A DNA stretch of 64,000 nt from Cyanobacteria bacterium SZAS-4 (GTDB lineage: Bacteria > Cyanobacteriota > Vampirovibrionia > Obscuribacterales > Obscuribacteraceae), in assembly GCA_018266255.1 (NCBI GenBank), contig JAFEAT010000007.1, positions 1 to 64,000 of the forward strand, read 5' to 3'. Of this stretch, positions 16,773-25,474 are shown one piece after another. Positions within the stretch are counted from its first letter, which is position 1, and every line of letters starts with the position of its first letter. Position numbers and translations under genes: made by a program. Under the pieces are notes generated by a model. The model had not been told where the DNA came from. It saw only the letters and a list, made by a program, of their open reading frames with translations, and did no database searches.

Positions 16773-17888
16773 ATGGCACAATTTGAAGGGTCTCTCTCAG
16801 ATCAAGTTTCGACGCCCTTGGTCCACGATACGGAGCAGAGTTGGACCAGTCGCGCACTAGATAGTTTTCTAAACGCAGGTAAAGAAGCCGTTATCGATCA
16901 TCCGGTGCAAACCTCAGGCAGTCTGGTCGCAGGATTCGTAATAGGTGACGGGGTTCAGCGAGCACTGACTGCGGCTGAAAGCATGGGTGGAAAAATAGCC
17001 ATGTCTGCGAAAGTAGCAGAGCTTGCATTCGCAGTGGCACCATTTGTGTATATGTCGCACAGAATCTACACCGCTGATGACTCTGCCAAAGAAGCAGGTC
17101 AAGCCATCTTCGACACGAGTTTATTTGTCGGCACAGCCTCGCTTGGCCGAGCCTGGCGCTTCTCTAAATATGAGGACGCAGCGCTTCAAAGCGGAAAGAT
17201 AACGCATCCTGGATTGAGTCTAGAAGATGCTCCACGCGCAGCCGCCCTTGCGTCTTCCGATACTGCCATGAAAAATTCCACCCGCAGCTATTTTGCCGGA
17301 ATCTATGAAAAGAATCATGCCGACGGTGTAGTTTCAAAGTTTCTGAGAAATAAAACTGAAATCAGAACAACTGCATCCAACGATATTTTGGCTGTTCGAC
17401 CAAACGGCGATCAAGTAACGTTTCACGAAAACGGAATGATCAGTGCCTTGCAAGGCGTTGGCCCCGGTGTCAAACAATGGGAGTTTAGACCTGACCAAAG
17501 TTTCACGATGAGACAAGGAAATCACACGATGCGAGTCGGCGCTGACGGACGAGGAATGTCTGACTTTCCTCAACCAGGTGAAAGTGAATTGCTTCGTCCC
17601 GGTCTGGGCGCATTACAAGGAAAAATATTTTCGCTTTCCGATGTTAACTTCGATCGTGTCAATGGCACCGCCGGCGGTTTCAAGCTACCCGACGTGACAC
17701 CGATACCAAAAACTGATGTTGAGTTATTGTTAGGAGCAAAGCGTCAGTTTGCGCTCAAAGAAGCGGGTCAGGCTGCGAATTACGACGTGAGCTCAAATGT
17801 GGTGCCTCAGTCTAATAGCTCAACTGATACGACCGGACTAAGGGCAACTTTAAATTGCCAGACCTTACCCGCGTCGATCCAGCGCTGA
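16773..17888 (+). CDS. Member of the lineage-specific Gly/Ala-helix paralogous family, C-terminus probably frameshifted
   Basis: 371 residues from ATG 16773, with AAGAGG about 11 bases upstream; a TTG ten codons earlier is in frame. Residues about 35-140 have two Gly/Ala-rich helices (TSGSLVAGFVIGDGVQRAL, then LFVGTASLGRAWRF) in the same arrangement as the genes at 10862 and 32927. The C-terminal half is soluble and strand-rich (FHENGMISALQGVGPGVKQW) and includes GGFKLPDVTPIPKTDVELLL near residue 300. As read, the frame ends in an unrelated tail at 17888. One extra G in the GGG at 17842-17844 would instead give a second copy of the KLPD motif and end at 17932. Function unknown. Confidence 0.6.
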   Translation: MAQFEGSLSDQVSTPLVHDTEQSWTSRALDSFLNAGKEAVIDHPVQTSGSLVAGFVIGDGVQRALTAAESMGGKIAMSAKVAELAFAVAPFVYMSHRIYTADDSAKEAGQAIFDTSLFVGTASLGRAWRFSKYEDAALQSGKITHPGLSLEDAPRAAALASSDTAMKNSTRSYFAGIYEKNHADGVVSKFLRNKTEIRTTASNDILAVRPNGDQVTFHENGMISALQGVGPGVKQWEFRPDQSFTMRQGNHTMRVGADGRGMSDFPQPGESELLRPGLGALQGKIFSLSDVNFDRVNGTAGGFKLPDVTPIPKTDVELLLGAKRQFALKEAGQAANYDVSSNVVPQSNSSTDTTGLRATLNCQTLPASIQR

Positions 17889-17932
17889 TCAAGCGATTAC
17901 TATCAATGAAAAGCGAACAGCCTTTGAGATAG
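17842..17932 (+). other. Out-of-frame continuation of the preceding gene
   Basis: In the shifted frame the sequence reads GNFKLPDLTRVDPALIKRLL and on to a stop at 17930-17932. It repeats the internal GGFKLPDVTPIP...VELLL segment about 60 residues earlier in the same protein. This strongly suggests it is the native C-terminus, separated by a one-base loss in a G-run. Confidence 0.55.
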
Positions 17933-18043
17933 TCACACTGGTGCCATGGTCGAGAAGAAACTGGACCAAAATTTCATTTTGTAAGCAATTCGCAAGATTA
18001 GATTGCAACCATTTCTATAGACACAATTATAGGAGTGCAATAC

Positions 18044-18259
18044 ATGACCCAAGCACGGCAATCCAAAACGCTCATCGTCAGCATGCTTGCAATTTGTTTT
18101 CTATTCGCAACTGCCACCGGCGCCAGTGCTCACAAAACCGTGCGCAAATACAATAGAACAGCCCTCTTTCAACCAAAAAAGAAATACTATTCTCGCAACC
18201 ACCATCGACATCATCATCACCACCATCACAAACACGCCGTCAGAGTAGGGAGAAGATAA
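18044..18259 (+). CDS. Small secreted histidine-rich protein
   Basis: 71 residues with a signal peptide (about 1-30, ending ATGASAH). The start at ATG 18044 has AGGAG (18031-18035) eight bases upstream. The mature part is very basic (Lys, Arg, Tyr) and contains a run of histidines (HHRHHHHHHHKH) near the C-terminus, a typical nickel, zinc or copper ligand pattern. Probably a periplasmic metal buffer; this is inference from composition only. It converges with another His-rich small gene at 18278. Confidence 0.65.
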   Translation: MTQARQSKTLIVSMLAICFLFATATGASAHKTVRKYNRTALFQPKKKYYSRNHHRHHHHHHHKHAVRVGRR

Positions 18260-18277
18260 TTTCCTGGCTGGCTGAAA

Positions 18278-18631
18278 TCATCGGTCCACCCAGACTTGAT
18301 ATCGCTGTTGGCGACGATGCAAATTGTTCTCCGGTAATGGTTGAGCACTGTACGTTTCGGCAAACGAATCTACTGGTTCAGCTGTTGTCGGTACGCAGTT
18401 TTTGACTGGCAGAAAGTCATTCCAATCTACAGCTAAGCCGAGAAACATCAGGAGAAAAACCACGAAAGCACCAATAACTGGAGTAATGGCGTTATTCATA
18501 GAATAGTCCGGAGATCCATCTTTTAGCCCCTGGAGAGCACTGTTCCAACCGGGTGATTGATTCGGATGACCTGACTGCATGCCATGGTGACCTCCTGCGC
18601 CACCATGATGTCCAAAGCCGTGATGCCCCAT
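18278..18631 (-). CDS. Small membrane protein with Gly/His-rich N-terminus
   Basis: 117 residues. The first 25 are Gly/His-rich (MGHHGFGHHGGAGGHHGMQ), a possible metal-binding tail. A single transmembrane helix follows at about 48-68 (ITPVIGAFVVFLLMFLGLAV), then a soluble C-terminal part with polar repeats. AAGGAG lies about eight bases before the ATG. No family was recognised. Its stop lies 18 bases from the stop of the His-rich secreted gene at 18044, so the two His-rich genes converge. Confidence 0.65.
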   Translation of the reverse strand: MGHHGFGHHGGAGGHHGMQSGHPNQSPGWNSALQGLKDGSPDYSMNNAITPVIGAFVVFLLMFLGLAVDWNDFLPVKNCVPTTAEPVDSFAETYSAQPLPENNLHRRQQRYQVWVDR

Positions 18632-18967
18632 GCGCAGCTCTCCTTAGCCAAACAAACAGATAAACCAAGCGCTCATTGTCAGTATGGTTACGCAGTCTTG
18701 CAAATCGCTTGCGAAAAAAATTGCATTGCTCTAATCCTCGCTTCACGATAAACTCAGCTTGTTAGCAAGATCGAGACTCTGCTACCAAATTCGGTGCCAC
18801 TTGTTCAATCGATTAGGTCCTGAGTTCAACTTACAAAATCAGAGAATTGGTTCTGCGATTAAACGTTGGTGACAGCAACAGAATTCATTGGGCTTCGATT
18901 TGAGAATATTCTATAATCGGAACAGCTCGATTGCTCCGTCAGCGTGCGCAAAATTTGAGGACTTAGC
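18632..18967. other. Divergent intergenic region (336 bp)
   Basis: Separates the start of the minus-strand His-rich membrane gene from the start of a plus-strand small membrane gene. It contains a good plus-strand promoter near its right end, listed separately. I saw no RNA gene or repeat elsewhere in it. Confidence 0.5.
18888..18917 (+). promoter_or_regulatory. Sigma70-type promoter
   Basis: TTGGGC (18888-18893), an 18-base spacer, then a perfect TATAAT (18912-18917). Transcription would start near 18924, about 44 bases before the ATG of the next gene. Confidence 0.5.
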
Positions 18968-19258
18968 ATGGAACTGCTCAACAAAGCTTTCTCATTTTAT
19001 CGAAGGCTCTTAAGCGCGGTTTTCGAGATGATTGTGCTTATCACTATTGGTTACGCAACCAATTGGAACATCCCTGTATTTTTAGTCGTGGTAGCTGTAG
19101 TGTTCATAGGACATCAACTTTTTCACGTGCTCCGAGAACTTTATCCAAACTGGTTCGTCTTCCGAGATCCGACACTCTGGTTTTTCGGCGCAGCAACTAC
19201 ATGCGCAATGACGCTTCTGGGACTAGCCTACGGGTTGGTTTACGTTAAGCACTGGTAG
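18968..19258 (+). CDS. Small three-TM membrane protein
   Basis: 96 residues, almost entirely membrane: helices at about 17-32 (FEMIVLITIGYAT), 34-52 (IPVFLVVVAVVFIGHQLF) and 72-92 (FFGAATTCAMTLLGLAYG). The loop between the last two has HVLRELYPNWFVFRDP. GAGG lies about eight bases before the ATG and a consensus promoter lies at 18888-18917. No family was recognised. Confidence 0.6.
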   Translation: MELLNKAFSFYRRLLSAVFEMIVLITIGYATNWNIPVFLVVVAVVFIGHQLFHVLRELYPNWFVFRDPTLWFFGAATTCAMTLLGLAYGLVYVKHW

Positions 19259-19380
19259 TTGAATCAGGGGTCTTATATCTCAAAGTCAGATATCGGGATT
19301 GGGGTACAACTACGGTTGTCTCAGGGCCGTTTGACCGTTAGAGTAAAACGGTGAAGGCAAGCGTGGCGGCTGGAGCTACC

Positions 19381-21066
19381 ATGAAAATTCCTGTCCTGGT
19401 TGCGATGTTATTGGTTGCGGTGGTGTTGGCATTGCCGATGCCGTCGGCAGATGCACAGCCAAATGTGCGCGCGCTTCTGGATCAGGGGCGCTATCGTGAA
19501 GCGATCGTAGTTTGCAATCGTGCTTTGGGTAAAAAGCCAAAACAGGCAAAGCTGTACTATCAGCGAGGTTTTGCGTTAGCCAACTTAAAACAATATCCAA
19601 GGGCGCTGAATGACTTCACTGAGGCTATAAAACTCAACCCGAACTGTGTCGGGGCGCTTGAATCGCGCGCCCACGTCTACGTCCTAACGGGACAAACTCA
19701 GCTGGCTATACTGGACGCGACGCGAGCAATCATCCTCGACCCCAAAACTGGCAGGAATTACTCTACCCGTGCGCTAGCTTACTCGGATCAGGGCAAATAT
19801 CAAAACGCCGTTGATGATCTGACGATTTGTCTTCGGTTGGCGCCCAAGTATGCGCTTGCTTACGGAAATCGTGGATTTGCGTTTAATCACTTGGGGCAGT
19901 ATGAACGCGCTGTTGAAGATTGCACCAAACAATTAAGTCTCGACCCAAAGTCATCCTGGGCTTATCGACAGCGCGCGCTGTCCGAGCGATACCTAGGAAG
20001 GCACAACGAAGCTCTCGAAGACCTCAACAGCGCAATACGAATCAATTCTGCAGAACCAGCTTCGTATGTTTTGCGCGGACTTACGTATCGCTCACTCTAT
20101 CAAGCACAAAGGGCGATTGAAGATTTCAATAAAGCCATCGCACTTAGCGCCGAAAATACTTGGACATATCGATACTGCGGTTGGGCTTACAACGAATTGG
20201 GAGAATATCGGAAGGCTGTAGACGTCTGCACCAAAGCAATCGCCTTTGACCAAAACGATGCGGTTGCCCTTGCCACACGTTCATACTCATATGCCCGTTT
20301 AGGCAACGATGAGCTGTGCGTGCAAGATTGTTGCGCAGCCATAAAACTCGATCCAAAAAATGTGGACGCCTACTACAACCGAGCCTGCATTCACAAAAGG
20401 CGTGGACAATTCGATAAGTGCATACAAGACTGCGACCAGGCTTTAGCGATCAATCCATCAGAACATGACGCAATCGTTTTACGTGGTTATGCAAATACCA
20501 TTTTAGGACGGTCAGCAGATAGCATCAAAGATTGGAAAAAGGCAATTGAGCTGAATTCGTTGGACTACCGAGCATATGCATCCCTCGCAAATCTTTATTG
20601 TGAGCTTGGCAGACATGATGAGGAAATTGATGCCTACAACAATGTTTTGCAAATCGATCCCAAGCAGGATGTGCTTTATTCCAGGGGTTTTGCGTTGGGC
20701 GAGGTTGGCATGTATGAAAAAGCGATTGACGATTTAACGCTGAAAATTGCGCGCAGCCCAAAGAACTCGTGGGCGTACTATCGGAGAGGATGGACGTACG
20801 GACGTCTTGGAGAATTTCAAAAATCGATCGACGATTGCAACAAATCCATTGAGTTAGACCCATCGTTTACGATAGTGTTTCAAGCGCGTGGCTGGGCGCA
20901 TCTGATGCATGGAGAATATCTAGATTCTTTGAGTGATTACCAGACTTCTTTGCTCAAAGTTCCGAGGTTAGATCAAGTACTTTTTGCAAATACATCAAGT
21001 GACTTAAAGCAAGCGATTGCTCATGCTATCGATTTGGTGCATGCTTGCCTCCTTAAAACTCATTGA
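19381..21066 (+). CDS. Secreted protein made of about 15 TPR repeats
   Basis: 561 residues from ATG 19381, GGAG five bases upstream; a GTG ten codons earlier is in frame. A signal peptide covers 1-26 (VLVAMLLVAVVLALPMPSADA). The remainder is an almost unbroken array of 34-residue tetratricopeptide repeats. Consensus pieces such as AYYNRACIHKRRGQFDKCIQDC and ALAINP recur with the canonical Gly/Ala/Tyr/Pro positions. Such arrays form a right-handed superhelix that binds partner proteins or peptides. The location is periplasmic or extracellular. Ligand unknown. No catalytic domain is attached. Confidence 0.85.
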   Translation: MKIPVLVAMLLVAVVLALPMPSADAQPNVRALLDQGRYREAIVVCNRALGKKPKQAKLYYQRGFALANLKQYPRALNDFTEAIKLNPNCVGALESRAHVYVLTGQTQLAILDATRAIILDPKTGRNYSTRALAYSDQGKYQNAVDDLTICLRLAPKYALAYGNRGFAFNHLGQYERAVEDCTKQLSLDPKSSWAYRQRALSERYLGRHNEALEDLNSAIRINSAEPASYVLRGLTYRSLYQAQRAIEDFNKAIALSAENTWTYRYCGWAYNELGEYRKAVDVCTKAIAFDQNDAVALATRSYSYARLGNDELCVQDCCAAIKLDPKNVDAYYNRACIHKRRGQFDKCIQDCDQALAINPSEHDAIVLRGYANTILGRSADSIKDWKKAIELNSLDYRAYASLANLYCELGRHDEEIDAYNNVLQIDPKQDVLYSRGFALGEVGMYEKAIDDLTLKIARSPKNSWAYYRRGWTYGRLGEFQKSIDDCNKSIELDPSFTIVFQARGWAHLMHGEYLDSLSDYQTSLLKVPRLDQVLFANTSSDLKQAIAHAIDLVHACLLKTH

Positions 21067-21143
21067 CTGCATGTCTGTTTTTGGCACGTAATTAGTAACG
21101 CTGTACCAGTTTTTAGCTTGGCGTTGCTGGCCGAACTTACGCA

Positions 21144-21377
21144 TTACATTCCTTTAGTACACTCTTCGGCTTCTTTCATCAATTTGGAGCTGGATGTTTT
21201 CAAACCATCGGCAATTTTCAAAATGGTGAGCAGACTAGGATTCCTTTTGCCCTTCTCTAGGCTACTTATGAAACTTCTATCGATACCCGAATTGATGCTC
21301 AACTCTTCTTGCGAAAGTCGTAATTTGCGACGGCGAGCATAAATGATCTTGCCAAAGCATTCTACAAAGTTTGGCAT
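21144..21377 (-). CDS. XRE/Cro-C1 family HTH transcriptional regulator
   Basis: 77 residues consisting of one helix-turn-helix domain: GKIIYARRRKLRLSQEELSI, then SGIDRSFISSLEKGKRNPSL and the fourth and fifth helices. The LSQEELS...SFISSLEKGKRNP pattern is the XRE hallmark. GGAG lies six bases before the ATG. It is the minimal size for the family, so partner proteins or ligands are not evident. It probably regulates itself or a neighbour; the target cannot be told. Confidence 0.88.
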   Translation of the reverse strand: MPNFVECFGKIIYARRRKLRLSQEELSINSGIDRSFISSLEKGKRNPSLLTILKIADGLKTSSSKLMKEAEECTKGM

Positions 21378-21711
21378 GAGTTTCTCCGTTTCACCGCTAC
21401 GACGGCGCAGGACAAATGAGACATTTTTGAACTCGTCTTAATTGGTCGACAATATTTTAGTCCATCGTAACAACTATTCTAAGTTGAAAATTACGGCATT
21501 AGTTCTCAATTGTGGACGCGACTCCACAGACGACACGAGAGTACCGCCGAGTGAAGCGAAGATTCTGTAACTTATGCGACGTTTTTCCTACTACCGATTT
21601 TGCAAAAAAAAACAATTTGAATAAAAATTTTGCAGTTTCTAAGAGTTGCCACTAGCAAAGTACTTATAGAACTCGCACGAAAGTAGCAACAAAAACAAGA
21701 GCGAAGGACGC
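21378..21711. other. Intergenic region without recognisable gene (334 bp)
   Basis: Lies between the start of the XRE gene and the stop of the helical-repeat gene, both on the minus strand. It is AT-rich on its right half with an A-run near 21604-21611. It should carry the promoter for the regulator. I saw no RNA gene or clear repeat. Confidence 0.4.
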
Positions 21712-22938
21712 TCAATATGTCGCAAGTGCGGTTTGCAGCGACATTAGTGTCGTCGAAGAAACCTTCTTGCCGTGCTTTCGGATCCAGCGACGAGCGTTTT
21801 TGCGAAGTTCTGGGTTTTTCGGATCTTGTCTGAGCAATGCTGTTAACAAATCACGTTCTAGATCGATGCTTGGATATCTTGCGATAGTTTCCTGGGCCAT
21901 GGCGATCAATTCCTTGTTCGGAGCAACTAGAAGAAGCGGTCCGATCATCCTCACCGATTTCGTTTTCGTGCAAGTTTGTTTCAGTATGGCGACCGTTTCC
22001 CTATCTGGACAGACATTGAACAGGGCTGCCTCCATAGCAGGAGTTCTCTTGTCGGGTGGCTGCCTTTTAAGCAACGTTTTTGCTTTCTTCACAACATACA
22101 AATCCGGTTCTTGATTCAGAATTTTGTATGCGGAAAGTAATCCGATCAGCACAGAATGAGAGGATGAATTACGTTCGTGTTTTTTGAACCACTCTTTTCC
22201 CGCATGAATATCACGGGCATCCGCAACGCAATTGATGAGGGTTCCGAGTACATGTCCGCAATTTGGATCGTTGTGGTGAGATTCAATCCACCGGCGCGAA
22301 AATGCGGACGTGCGAGGCGTCAAGAATTTATGAGCAGGGGTTGTTCCGCGCAACAAGTGTGCTAGAACGAAGTAGTAATTATCACTATTGCCCACTGCTT
22401 CTGCCCACTTCAGAGCAGATTCAAGAATTTCCGTTGACTCACTATACAATGCAACTACGGAAACGATGATGTCCATGGTCTTATTAGTGCGGTTCAATTC
22501 CATCCAGCGCAAAATAATTTTCTCTGCTCTTCGGCTATTTTTACCTTCAAATTTTTGCAAACAACTCCAGGCATCATTAAGAGGTTCCCTTTCCATCCGC
22601 GCTTCAATGAGATCGTAGATTCTGCGAGGACTTCTTTTACTGCTACCTATAGCTCTCAAGAGACTGCGAAGAACCACCGGTTTAGATACGGTGCGCACAT
22701 AATATTCAGCTAAATACATAGCTTCATTCGAGTCGTACTGTTCCAGCCAATGCCCAACTAATTTCGGTGCGTACTCGTGATCTCGAAAGTCTGCGAGCCA
22801 TTTTCGTGCATAGAAAACCAGAATTCTGGTCTGTTTGAACTGCATTAATTCGCCGATCAATTTGCCACTGCTTTCTTGCAGACGGTCAGTTTGTAATACT
22901 TCCATGCCCTTAGCAAAGTAGCGTGCTTTTTCTTGCAT
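21712..22938 (-). CDS. All-helical repeat protein of unknown function
   Basis: 408 residues, no signal peptide or membrane segment. The sequence is a chain of paired amphipathic helices of roughly 35-40 residues, of the TPR/HEAT solenoid kind. Recurrent W and L positions are seen in units such as ARKWLADFRDHEYAPKLVGHWL and ILESALKWAEAVGNSDNYYF. I cannot assign exact repeats by eye. It is basic overall. AAGGC lies seven bases before the ATG. It is likely a cytoplasmic scaffold. It follows an AT-rich gap and no operon partner is evident. Confidence 0.6.
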   Translation of the reverse strand: MQEKARYFAKGMEVLQTDRLQESSGKLIGELMQFKQTRILVFYARKWLADFRDHEYAPKLVGHWLEQYDSNEAMYLAEYYVRTVSKPVVLRSLLRAIGSSKRSPRRIYDLIEARMEREPLNDAWSCLQKFEGKNSRRAEKIILRWMELNRTNKTMDIIVSVVALYSESTEILESALKWAEAVGNSDNYYFVLAHLLRGTTPAHKFLTPRTSAFSRRWIESHHNDPNCGHVLGTLINCVADARDIHAGKEWFKKHERNSSSHSVLIGLLSAYKILNQEPDLYVVKKAKTLLKRQPPDKRTPAMEAALFNVCPDRETVAILKQTCTKTKSVRMIGPLLLVAPNKELIAMAQETIARYPSIDLERDLLTALLRQDPKNPELRKNARRWIRKHGKKVSSTTLMSLQTALATY

Positions 22939-23065
22939 TGAATATGCCTTGCATGCGATCTCACTCTTCTGACTTTATTATCAACGAAAAATTTGAATTC
23001 TAGTTCAATACGAACGCCAACCTTCGAGGAAGGCACTAAAGAGAAATCGATAGTGTTGGAAAGTT

Positions 23066-23752
23066 TTAGCGGTTTGGAGCGATGACCAGGTTTCCGGCAT
23101 CACCAAGCAATTCGCATCCACCCACACCGGCTTTGATATTTGGCACAGTGCTCTCACCTAAGAATTGAATGGATCGAATGAAAATTTGAGAACGGGTCTT
23201 CTTTGGAATAGTTGGTTGATAAATGAGCGCGACAAAGTTTATGTCAGCGTTGGCAGGTATTCCTTTGGCTACAAGTGGAGCGCTTGTCACCGTTCCAGTG
23301 AAGCTGCCGTCCTGATTTTTGACGAGCTTGAATACGTTCTTGTCTGCAGGGTTGGATGAGAAAAGCACCGCATGGTCATTACCAACTTGATTTTTATAAC
23401 CGAATACCATTGCGATTCCGTTCTCGCTGGTAGTTCTATCGAAATCAAATACTACTTCTGTCTTTTTCGTATCGAATAAAGCGGGCTTAAAATTTGAGAA
23501 TTTTTTGATTTGATAACCGGCTCTAGCTTGATTTGCGTACTCGCGATACTCAGAAATGTCGTTAAAAATTCGGAGATTAGTGACCAATTGTTGATTCCGA
23601 CTCACTAGCTCTGCATCAGCTTGTTGCTTAGGAAACTGACATTCCGCCAAAAGCAGAGAGTATGAAGGGTCAGCAAGAGCAGGGCTTGCCGTTTGAAGCG
23701 CGCCTATCGCGAGCGCGAACATTAGTTTTAGTGCTGTTACTGATTTATGCAT
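23066..23752 (-). CDS. Secreted protein of unknown function
   Basis: 228 residues with a signal peptide (about 1-28, LMFALAIGALQTASPALA). The mature part has a helical start (QQADAELVSRNQQLVTNL) and then strands: a basic one near KKFSNFKPALFDTKKTEVVFDF and a second block DHAVLFSSNPADKNVFKLV. Two Cys residues (in AECQF and GGCELL) could form a disulfide. No domain was recognised. It lies alone on the minus strand. Confidence 0.55.
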   Translation of the reverse strand: MHKSVTALKLMFALAIGALQTASPALADPSYSLLLAECQFPKQQADAELVSRNQQLVTNLRIFNDISEYREYANQARAGYQIKKFSNFKPALFDTKKTEVVFDFDRTTSENGIAMVFGYKNQVGNDHAVLFSSNPADKNVFKLVKNQDGSFTGTVTSAPLVAKGIPANADINFVALIYQPTIPKKTRSQIFIRSIQFLGESTVPNIKAGVGGCELLGDAGNLVIAPNR

Positions 23753-23905
23753 CTCAACTTTGTCTCTCTATTGTAGGTTTTTGTAAGTTGGTGTGGAACT
23801 AGATGGATAAACCGTGTAGCCAAAGAACCACAAAGAACTCAGCAATTATACGCACATTTGGGACTTGTGATGTAATCTTCAAAAATCTAACGCCGGCATT
23901 CACGC

Positions 23906-24322
23906 TCAGTAGGCGTGGCTTCGGACCTCAATTTTGCTCACCTTATTGCCTGGCGAAAACGACAAATGCAACTCATGCCAAACATAACCATTTTGGCGAA
24001 CACCTTCTTTATCTTTTTCGCAGTCGAGGATGTAACTGTAATACGCCTGATACGGTCCAAACATGCCTTCTCCAGCTGGACTCGATCTATCTGGAGGTCC
24101 CAGAAGCGTAGCAACATCCGTACGAGAAAGTTTCGAAAGCTTGCTCTCAATCAAAGGCGTGAATTGTTCGGGACGTTCTCGATCCCACTTAGCTGTGTCG
24201 AAGCCATTCAGCAATGGCGATGTGCGTTGTGGAAGTGGTTGCGGAAACAAAAGCAAGCAACATGCACCTGCCGCTAAAGACATCGGCAACCAAACTTTCG
24301 AGATAGGAATAGCTACATGCAT
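23906..24322 (-). CDS. Small secreted protein with BamE/OmlA-like fold
   Basis: 138 residues. A hydrophobic segment (about 12-28, LPMSLAAGACCLLLFPQ) with two Cys acts as signal or membrane anchor. Residues about 55-135 fit the small two-layer SmpA/OmlA-like domain: LSKLSRTDVATLLGPPDRSS, then YYSYILDC and a final pair of strands (HELHLSFSPGNKVSKIEV). Proteins with this fold often sit in outer-membrane assembly complexes or act as small envelope proteins. That link is by fold only. The lipobox is not clear. Confidence 0.55.
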   Translation of the reverse strand: MHVAIPISKVWLPMSLAAGACCLLLFPQPLPQRTSPLLNGFDTAKWDRERPEQFTPLIESKLSKLSRTDVATLLGPPDRSSPAGEGMFGPYQAYYSYILDCEKDKEGVRQNGYVWHELHLSFSPGNKVSKIEVRSHAY

Positions 24323-24422
24323 GACTTTAGATTAGCCTTCCATCACACTTATGGATAGGTGGAAATCCCCAAGTAAGCCGCGCTTCCAGCAATCAAGAAG
24401 CAAACCTTGAACAGAATTGCGA

Positions 24423-24812
24423 TCAATCAACGCGCTGCCAAATCTCGAATACCTGCCCTTGTGTAGTGTGGAAAACCTTTGGACGCTCTGTTCCGGGGAA
24501 AGAAAATATGGCTTTTAAAACATCGTGATCCAACTCGTAGATGCCGGCCAAATGCTTGTTAGCAAATGGTCCTTCATCTGGTATCAAATCAATTTCTGCT
24601 GGTTTTTGATCGCTTCCAAACACGACTTTGCCCGTCTTAGATTTTGGAAAACCACCAACATACTGCGGAAACGAAAGTTCCGCCCAGTCGAGTCGAAACG
24701 TGTCGTCTTTCAAAAAGCTGTATCGAAATTCTTGAAAGATGCTGTACGGAAGCCATACTCCATTCAACTGGCAGCCGATTACTTTCCACTTTCCAACAAG
24801 ACCATCTAACAT
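24423..24812 (-). CDS. TIGR03067-like lipocalin-type small protein
   Basis: About 129 residues starting at MLDGLVGKWK; AAGGAG ends just before the upstream ATG and is better spaced for this one, six bases away. The pattern LVGKWKVIGCQLNG at the N-terminus, FKDDTFRLDWAE-type strands, GKVVFGSDQKPAEIDLIP and a closing DVLKAIFSFPG are typical of the TIGR03067 family, common in Planctomycetes and related bacteria. These are beta-barrel-like domains of unknown role. No signal peptide. It follows the DUF302 gene by about 10 bases, so they form a minus-strand operon. Confidence 0.65.
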   Translation of the reverse strand: MLDGLVGKWKVIGCQLNGVWLPYSIFQEFRYSFLKDDTFRLDWAELSFPQYVGGFPKSKTGKVVFGSDQKPAEIDLIPDEGPFANKHLAGIYELDHDVLKAIFSFPGTERPKVFHTTQGQVFEIWQRVD

Positions 24813-24822
24813 ACACATCTCC

Positions 24823-25218
24823 TTACGACTGTTCGTCGGCTACAGAACTTACAAGGGTCGCCATTAGTGTGGACATTTTCTCAATTATTTGTCGGTTGTG
24901 AACGATATCAAATTCATCCAGGTATGTGAGAGGTTCGCGGTAGGCCACTTTCGTGCCACCATCATTCCAGAACAGAATCTTAAGCGGCAATTCAATTCCA
25001 ATCTGAGGCTGTTCTTTCATAAGATTAGTGCCCACTCGAGGATCACCGAACACCAGAACCTGCTCTTCCGCCATTTCCAGTCCAGCATCAATCGCTGCGG
25101 ATTGATGATCGATGTGAGCGAAAATCTTGATGTTTTTACTCTCAAGCAAAGTCCGCAAACGCGCGACTGCTTCGCCAACCGCAAGCTTGCTGTTTCGAAC
25201 CACTAATTGATTGCTCAC
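24823..25218 (-). CDS. DUF302 family protein
   Basis: About 131 residues starting at GTG 25218, with GAGGAG five bases upstream; a second GTG two codons earlier is possible. The sequence fits DUF302: VARLRTLLESKNIKIFAHIDH, then a helix ending VLVFGDPRVGTNLMKEQPQIG and PLKILFWND with YREPLTYLDEF. DUF302 proteins are small soluble alpha/beta proteins with no proven activity. It is the first gene of a two-gene operon with the TIGR03067-like gene and lies divergent to the rhomboid gene. Confidence 0.75.
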   Translation of the reverse strand: MSNQLVVRNSKLAVGEAVARLRTLLESKNIKIFAHIDHQSAAIDAGLEMAEEQVLVFGDPRVGTNLMKEQPQIGIELPLKILFWNDGGTKVAYREPLTYLDEFDIVHNRQIIEKMSTLMATLVSSVADEQS

Positions 25219-25285
25219 TTGCACTCCTCAATGGGTGAAATTCGCTCTTAGTTTAACCCTATTAAGTGATGATTAACGTACACGT

Positions 25286-25297
25286 CTTGTTAACAAG
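25286..25297. promoter_or_regulatory. Perfect 12-bp palindrome in divergent promoter region
   Basis: CTTGTTAACAAG lies between the divergent DUF302 and rhomboid genes. It is a possible operator; no known consensus was matched. Confidence 0.3.
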
Positions 25298-25474
25298 TGA
25301 CATGTAGTATCGATCTAGGCTTCGATATTCACCAGTTTCAGCCTCGATAACCAATCAAATGTCCAACCAAAATTTTACTAGCCTGACTCCGCCATAAGCT
25401 GCACCACAAGTTTCAGCAGTCTTTGCCTTTGCAGACCCTCGTGGGTCCGCTACTTGTCGCACGCGGAGTTAGAG

